From Anaerolineaceae bacterium UBA4781 (lineage in GTDB: Bacteria; Chloroflexota; Anaerolineae; Anaerolineales; Anaerolineaceae): a stretch of DNA of 16,189 bases. Below are positions 13,340-16,189 of the stretch, one piece after another. The stretch is from positions 1 to 16,189 of the forward strand of contig DHHD01000028.1 of the NCBI GenBank assembly GCA_002403105.1, in the 5' to 3' direction. Position 1 is the stretch's first letter, and each line of letters begins with the position of its first letter. The notes beneath the pieces were generated by a model. It searched no databases. It was not told the DNA's origin and saw only the letters and a program-made list of their open reading frames with translations. Both the position numbers and the translations under genes were made by a program.

Positions 13340-15559
13340 ATGATCAAGTTTAAAAATATAATTCCATTTTTTCTACTCTGCATTCTTTTAACCAATCAGA
13401 CCGCATTTGCTCAAAGCACGTATCAAGAGAGCCTAAAAGCTCATTTTTCTGCAACAGAGGTACAAACTGCTGAATTGACACTGGCTGATATTGGTTTTGA
13501 AGAATCCATTCTCTTATATGGACCTTACCAGAAAACATCTGCAACATTTGCCTTACCCCCAGATTGGAACATCACAACACCGGTTAAACTCGATCTGCAT
13601 ATTTATAGTGAGTTTCAATCTCTGCTTGAAGCATTTACTTCAAGCGAAGAAGATACAGCTATACCAGGGGGTACTCAGGGAACCTTTAAGGTTTCTATAA
13701 ACGGGAATGTAGTTAATGAGACGATCATCAGTAAAAATAGCGAAATCATCATTCCCATAGAAATTAGTCCTGAATTTATCCATCAGGATTCAGGGGAGAA
13801 TGAAATATCCATCAGTTGGGATTCGGAAGCCGCCTGCCAATACAGCGTGACATCCACCCTTGCCATTGATCCAACCTCGCGCATAATTTTCCCGTATGAA
13901 TACCAGCCCATCCAAGTGGAGCTGATTTCATTTCCAAAACCCTTCTATTCACCAAGTGCGATCGACTCCTATCCATTAGCGTTGGTAATTGCGGACGAAC
14001 CGGATGAAGATGACCTTTCAGCTCTCTTGGCCGTTTCAGCAGGGTTGGGTAAACAAACCAATGGAGCGCTGTCATTTGAGGTCTATTCCATGCATGAAAT
14101 CAATTCTTCTGATTTCAGTAATTACCATTTCATTTTTATTGGAAAAACAGATACACTACTAACTTTTTTTAGTGACAAAATGAGTGGATCGGATTTCAAA
14201 TCCATTCTGGAAAGCAGCGGGGGTACAAACGGTATTCTTTCCATGCAAGTATCGCCATGGAATGCCGGTCGCGCCCTTCTGCTGGTATCAGGGAAGGATG
14301 GAGAAGCACTGCGCAAAGCCAGTGCGGTGATCGCTTCGAATGATTTTCTGCCTTTCACCAATGGAAAGACTGCCATTATTCAGGAGATCAACGATCCCGC
14401 TTCCCAAACCCAACTACAGATCGATCTCGAACTGGGTGAGTTGATCCGGGAAGAAGAATTGATGATCAATTCCCTTGGTAAAACAACCATCACGATCCCA
14501 TTTGACATATCGGGAGACGCGGAAATCAACCCGGAAGCTTTCATTGAAATTTATTTCCGGCATTCTCAATTAATCAATTATTTACAATCAAATTTAACGG
14601 TTTCCGTCAATGGGAAAATGGTCGGCAACATCCGCTTCAGCGATACTTCCGCGCAAGACGGATTAGCGCGTATTATCTTTCCACCTAATACTATTCACCC
14701 ATTAAAGAACACACTGGAATTTACATTTAATATCACCTCACAGGATATCTGCGCGGATGAACGAAATGGTAATTACTGGATCTCGATCTTCAAGGAATCT
14801 TACCTGCACCTGCCACCCACACTGGAAGTAGCAGGAGATCAAGTCTTCTATACATTGAATGATCTTCCGGATGTTCTCCTGAGCGACCATTCCCTTTCAG
14901 ACCTGGCATTTGTTGCAGATCCAACCGATTTACAGAGCTGGGAATATGCCGCGCAAATGGCTTTCCATTTGGGATCATTAACGGAGTCGGCTGTTTTACA
15001 GCCTTTTGCGATCTTCGCAGAAACTTTTAAGGAAAATACAACAGTTCACACTGCGGTTGTGATCGGCATGACAGGTGAAATCCCATTCACAAGCGGTCTT
15101 AATGCCAATCTTCCTCTCCCGTTAAAAGAGAGCGGAGTTCTCGAAGATGTTCTCTTCGATGGAATTCAATTCCAGATAGAAGAGGATCAAGCCTTTGGTA
15201 TTTTGGAAATTACCAACTTGCCGAATTCAAATACACTCATCGTATCAATACTGGGCAGTACCACAGAAGGGCTGAAAAATGTTTTTCTAGCAGCCCAAAA
15301 CAAAATCTTTAACAACGACGGTTCCACAGCCAATATCGAAATTGTTGATGGCGAAAATAATTTACATACCTTTTCTATAACACCGGCGATTACTGCGACG
15401 GATGATACACAGATCAACGAAAATTGGATACAGCGTTATCTCAACTTTGAAGGAGAGAAAACAGTTATCTATTTACTCATCGGTTTCAGTGTGATCACAG
15501 CGGTTTATGTTTTCTGGATCATTGCTGACCGCGCAAAGACTAAAAAGAAATCGAAATGA
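13340..15559 (+). CDS. bcsB: BcsB-like cellulose/glucan synthase partner protein
   Basis: This 739-residue exported protein has a signal peptide (1-24, cleavage after TAFA), a large extracytoplasmic region and one C-terminal membrane span (about 708-729) followed by a basic tail, the topology of BcsB. It shows the two-fold repeat of jellyroll and flavodoxin-like domains. Landmarks are VSINGNVVNE (118-127), the YPLALVIADEPDEDD strand (211-225), the second jellyroll IEIYFRHSQLINYL (402-415) with VSVNGKMVGN (421-430), and CADERNGNYWISI (471-483). In cellulose synthase BcsB binds BcsA and guides the nascent chain. The ATG at 13340 follows GGAG at six bases and gives a proper signal peptide; an ATG at 13328 is less likely. 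No BcsA glycosyltransferase is next to it, which is unusual. It follows the Wzz-GGDEF gene by 21 nt. Confidence 0.85.
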   Translation: MIKFKNIIPFFLLCILLTNQTAFAQSTYQESLKAHFSATEVQTAELTLADIGFEESILLYGPYQKTSATFALPPDWNITTPVKLDLHIYSEFQSLLEAFTSSEEDTAIPGGTQGTFKVSINGNVVNETIISKNSEIIIPIEISPEFIHQDSGENEISISWDSEAACQYSVTSTLAIDPTSRIIFPYEYQPIQVELISFPKPFYSPSAIDSYPLALVIADEPDEDDLSALLAVSAGLGKQTNGALSFEVYSMHEINSSDFSNYHFIFIGKTDTLLTFFSDKMSGSDFKSILESSGGTNGILSMQVSPWNAGRALLLVSGKDGEALRKASAVIASNDFLPFTNGKTAIIQEINDPASQTQLQIDLELGELIREEELMINSLGKTTITIPFDISGDAEINPEAFIEIYFRHSQLINYLQSNLTVSVNGKMVGNIRFSDTSAQDGLARIIFPPNTIHPLKNTLEFTFNITSQDICADERNGNYWISIFKESYLHLPPTLEVAGDQVFYTLNDLPDVLLSDHSLSDLAFVADPTDLQSWEYAAQMAFHLGSLTESAVLQPFAIFAETFKENTTVHTAVVIGMTGEIPFTSGLNANLPLPLKESGVLEDVLFDGIQFQIEEDQAFGILEITNLPNSNTLIVSILGSTTEGLKNVFLAAQNKIFNNDGSTANIEIVDGENNLHTFSITPAITATDDTQINENWIQRYLNFEGEKTVIYLLIGFSVITAVYVFWIIADRAKTKKKSK

Positions 15560-15809
15560 GAATTTCAATATTGAAGAGTGTGCTCCTGGTTTTTCTCCAA
15601 TAACCTGACGCTTTTGTTTCTGAACTGATTGCTTCCTTATCATTGTTTCTTTTCTACTTCTAAGATTGTTTTTCACATTTTGGTCATGCTGAAATCCGGA
15701 TTTTTATGCCATTTGGTTTGCGGATTCAATAATTCTTACAATTATCATACATTTTATCCTATTAGAGATAGCTATGATGATGTGAGAAAACAAAAATGGG
15801 AGAAAAATT
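15560..15809. other. Intergenic region with a 12-bp palindrome
   Basis: Immediately after the bcsB-like stop lies the perfect palindrome TTCAATATTGAA (15564-15575). I see no intrinsic terminator. The rest is A/T-rich and presumably carries the promoter of the following lipoprotein gene; a TACAAT at about 15738 with a poor -35 (TTGGTT, 18-bp spacing) is the best candidate, but weak. A short frame through here lacks a ribosome binding site. Confidence 0.4.
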
Positions 15810-16189
15810 ATGAAAATTAAAAATTTATCCATGATCATCCTGGGTGCGCTCTTTCTCACTGCGTGTGCTGCTCCTGCGGCTGAAGTAGTCACAACACTGC
15901 CAGCCGTAAACGAACCGGCAGCAACCACCGATCAAAATACCGACGAGAGTTCTGCTGTAGAAAGCATGGTCAGTTTCAGCAAAGATATTTGGCCGGTTAT
16001 CCAGCAGTTCGCCCTCCCTGCTCATGGAACAGAAATGAAAGGCGGGGTCCAACTGGAAAGCTATGAAGACATCATGAAATATGTAGAACCCGGGGATCCG
16101 GCAGCCAGCGTTTTGTATAAATATCTAACCGGCAATGGGGTACCCGTTATGCCGCCCAGTGGTAAACTACCGGATGCGACCATCCAACT
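15810..16189 (+). CDS. Cytochrome-c-like lipoprotein lacking heme cysteines, 3' end cut by window edge
   Basis: The first 126 residues are visible. A signal peptide ends in lipobox LTAC with lipidated Cys19, followed by an acidic/Thr-rich linker to about residue 53. The domain that follows matches the small c-type cytochrome pattern found in planctomycete-type and Chloroflexota lipoproteins: VSFSKDIWPVIQQF, then a CxxCHG position, KGGVQLESYEDIMK, PGDPAASVLYKYLTG and VMPPSGKL with the axial-methionine position Met114. The heme motif itself reads ALPAHG (68-73): both cysteines are alanine while the histidine is kept. The frame is clean around it. Covalent heme attachment is therefore not expected. 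ATG at 15810 has GGGAG seven bases upstream. It is separated from bcsB by 250 nt and is probably its own transcription unit. Confidence 0.82.
   Translation, partial: MKIKNLSMIILGALFLTACAAPAAEVVTTLPAVNEPAATTDQNTDESSAVESMVSFSKDIWPVIQQFALPAHGTEMKGGVQLESYEDIMKYVEPGDPAASVLYKYLTGNGVPVMPPSGKLPDATIQ

Noticed and set aside
15629..15820. A 63-codon plus-strand frame between bcsB and the cytochrome-like lipoprotein
   Set aside because: No ribosome binding site, Phe/Cys/Tyr-rich composition unlike its neighbours, and it runs into the start of the real lipoprotein gene.

Overview
The window reads as ordinary bacterial chromosome, probably from an anaerobic member of the Chloroflexota (class Anaerolineae is my best guess). 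The guess rests on the mix of a BMP-type nucleoside importer, lipoproteins with acidic Ser/Thr/Pro/Ala-rich linkers, a sortase-like protein, an orphan BcsB-like protein and a cytochrome-c-like lipoprotein. It is inferred from gene content; no rRNA or tRNA is present to confirm it.

Positions 1-11120 are all on the minus strand and look like one functional region. In the direction of transcription: a GntR/UTRA regulator, a PurD-like ATP-grasp ligase and an M42 metallo-aminopeptidase, joined by 1-4 nt overlaps. A 228-nt leader/promoter region follows, then a BMP-family nucleoside-binding lipoprotein, a double-NBD ABC ATPase and two permeases (the last three overlapping). After these come a TrpF-fold protein and a PfkB-family sugar kinase (4-nt overlap), a YjbQ-family protein, and a nucleoside hydrolase cut by the left edge. 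The simplest reading is uptake of nucleosides, cleavage to base and ribose, and phosphorylation of the sugar. Two enzymes do not fit that plain scheme. The TrpF homologue has lost the catalytic cysteine and the anthranilate-binding arginine. The PurD homologue is changed in two strongly conserved active-site motifs. Both parent families act on N-(5-phosphoribosyl)amines, so the locus may handle an N-ribosyl or aminoacyl-ribosyl compound rather than plain nucleosides.

Positions 11121-11413 are a divergent intergenic region. It has a good minus-strand promoter (TTGAAA-17-TATAAT) with a GGGTTAACCC palindrome just downstream of the predicted transcription start, suggesting autoregulation by the GntR protein. 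On the plus side a TACAAT box lies so close to the first ATG that the mRNA may be leaderless.

Positions 11414-15559 on the plus strand form a probable cell-surface/exopolysaccharide operon: a membrane-anchored sortase-like protein, a Wzz-type chain-length protein fused to a degenerate GGDEF domain, and a BcsB-like glucan-synthase partner protein without an adjacent BcsA. After a 250-nt gap, a lipoprotein with a cytochrome-c-like domain starts and runs off the right edge. In it the heme-binding CxxCH motif reads A-L-P-A-H, so both cysteines are replaced by alanine.
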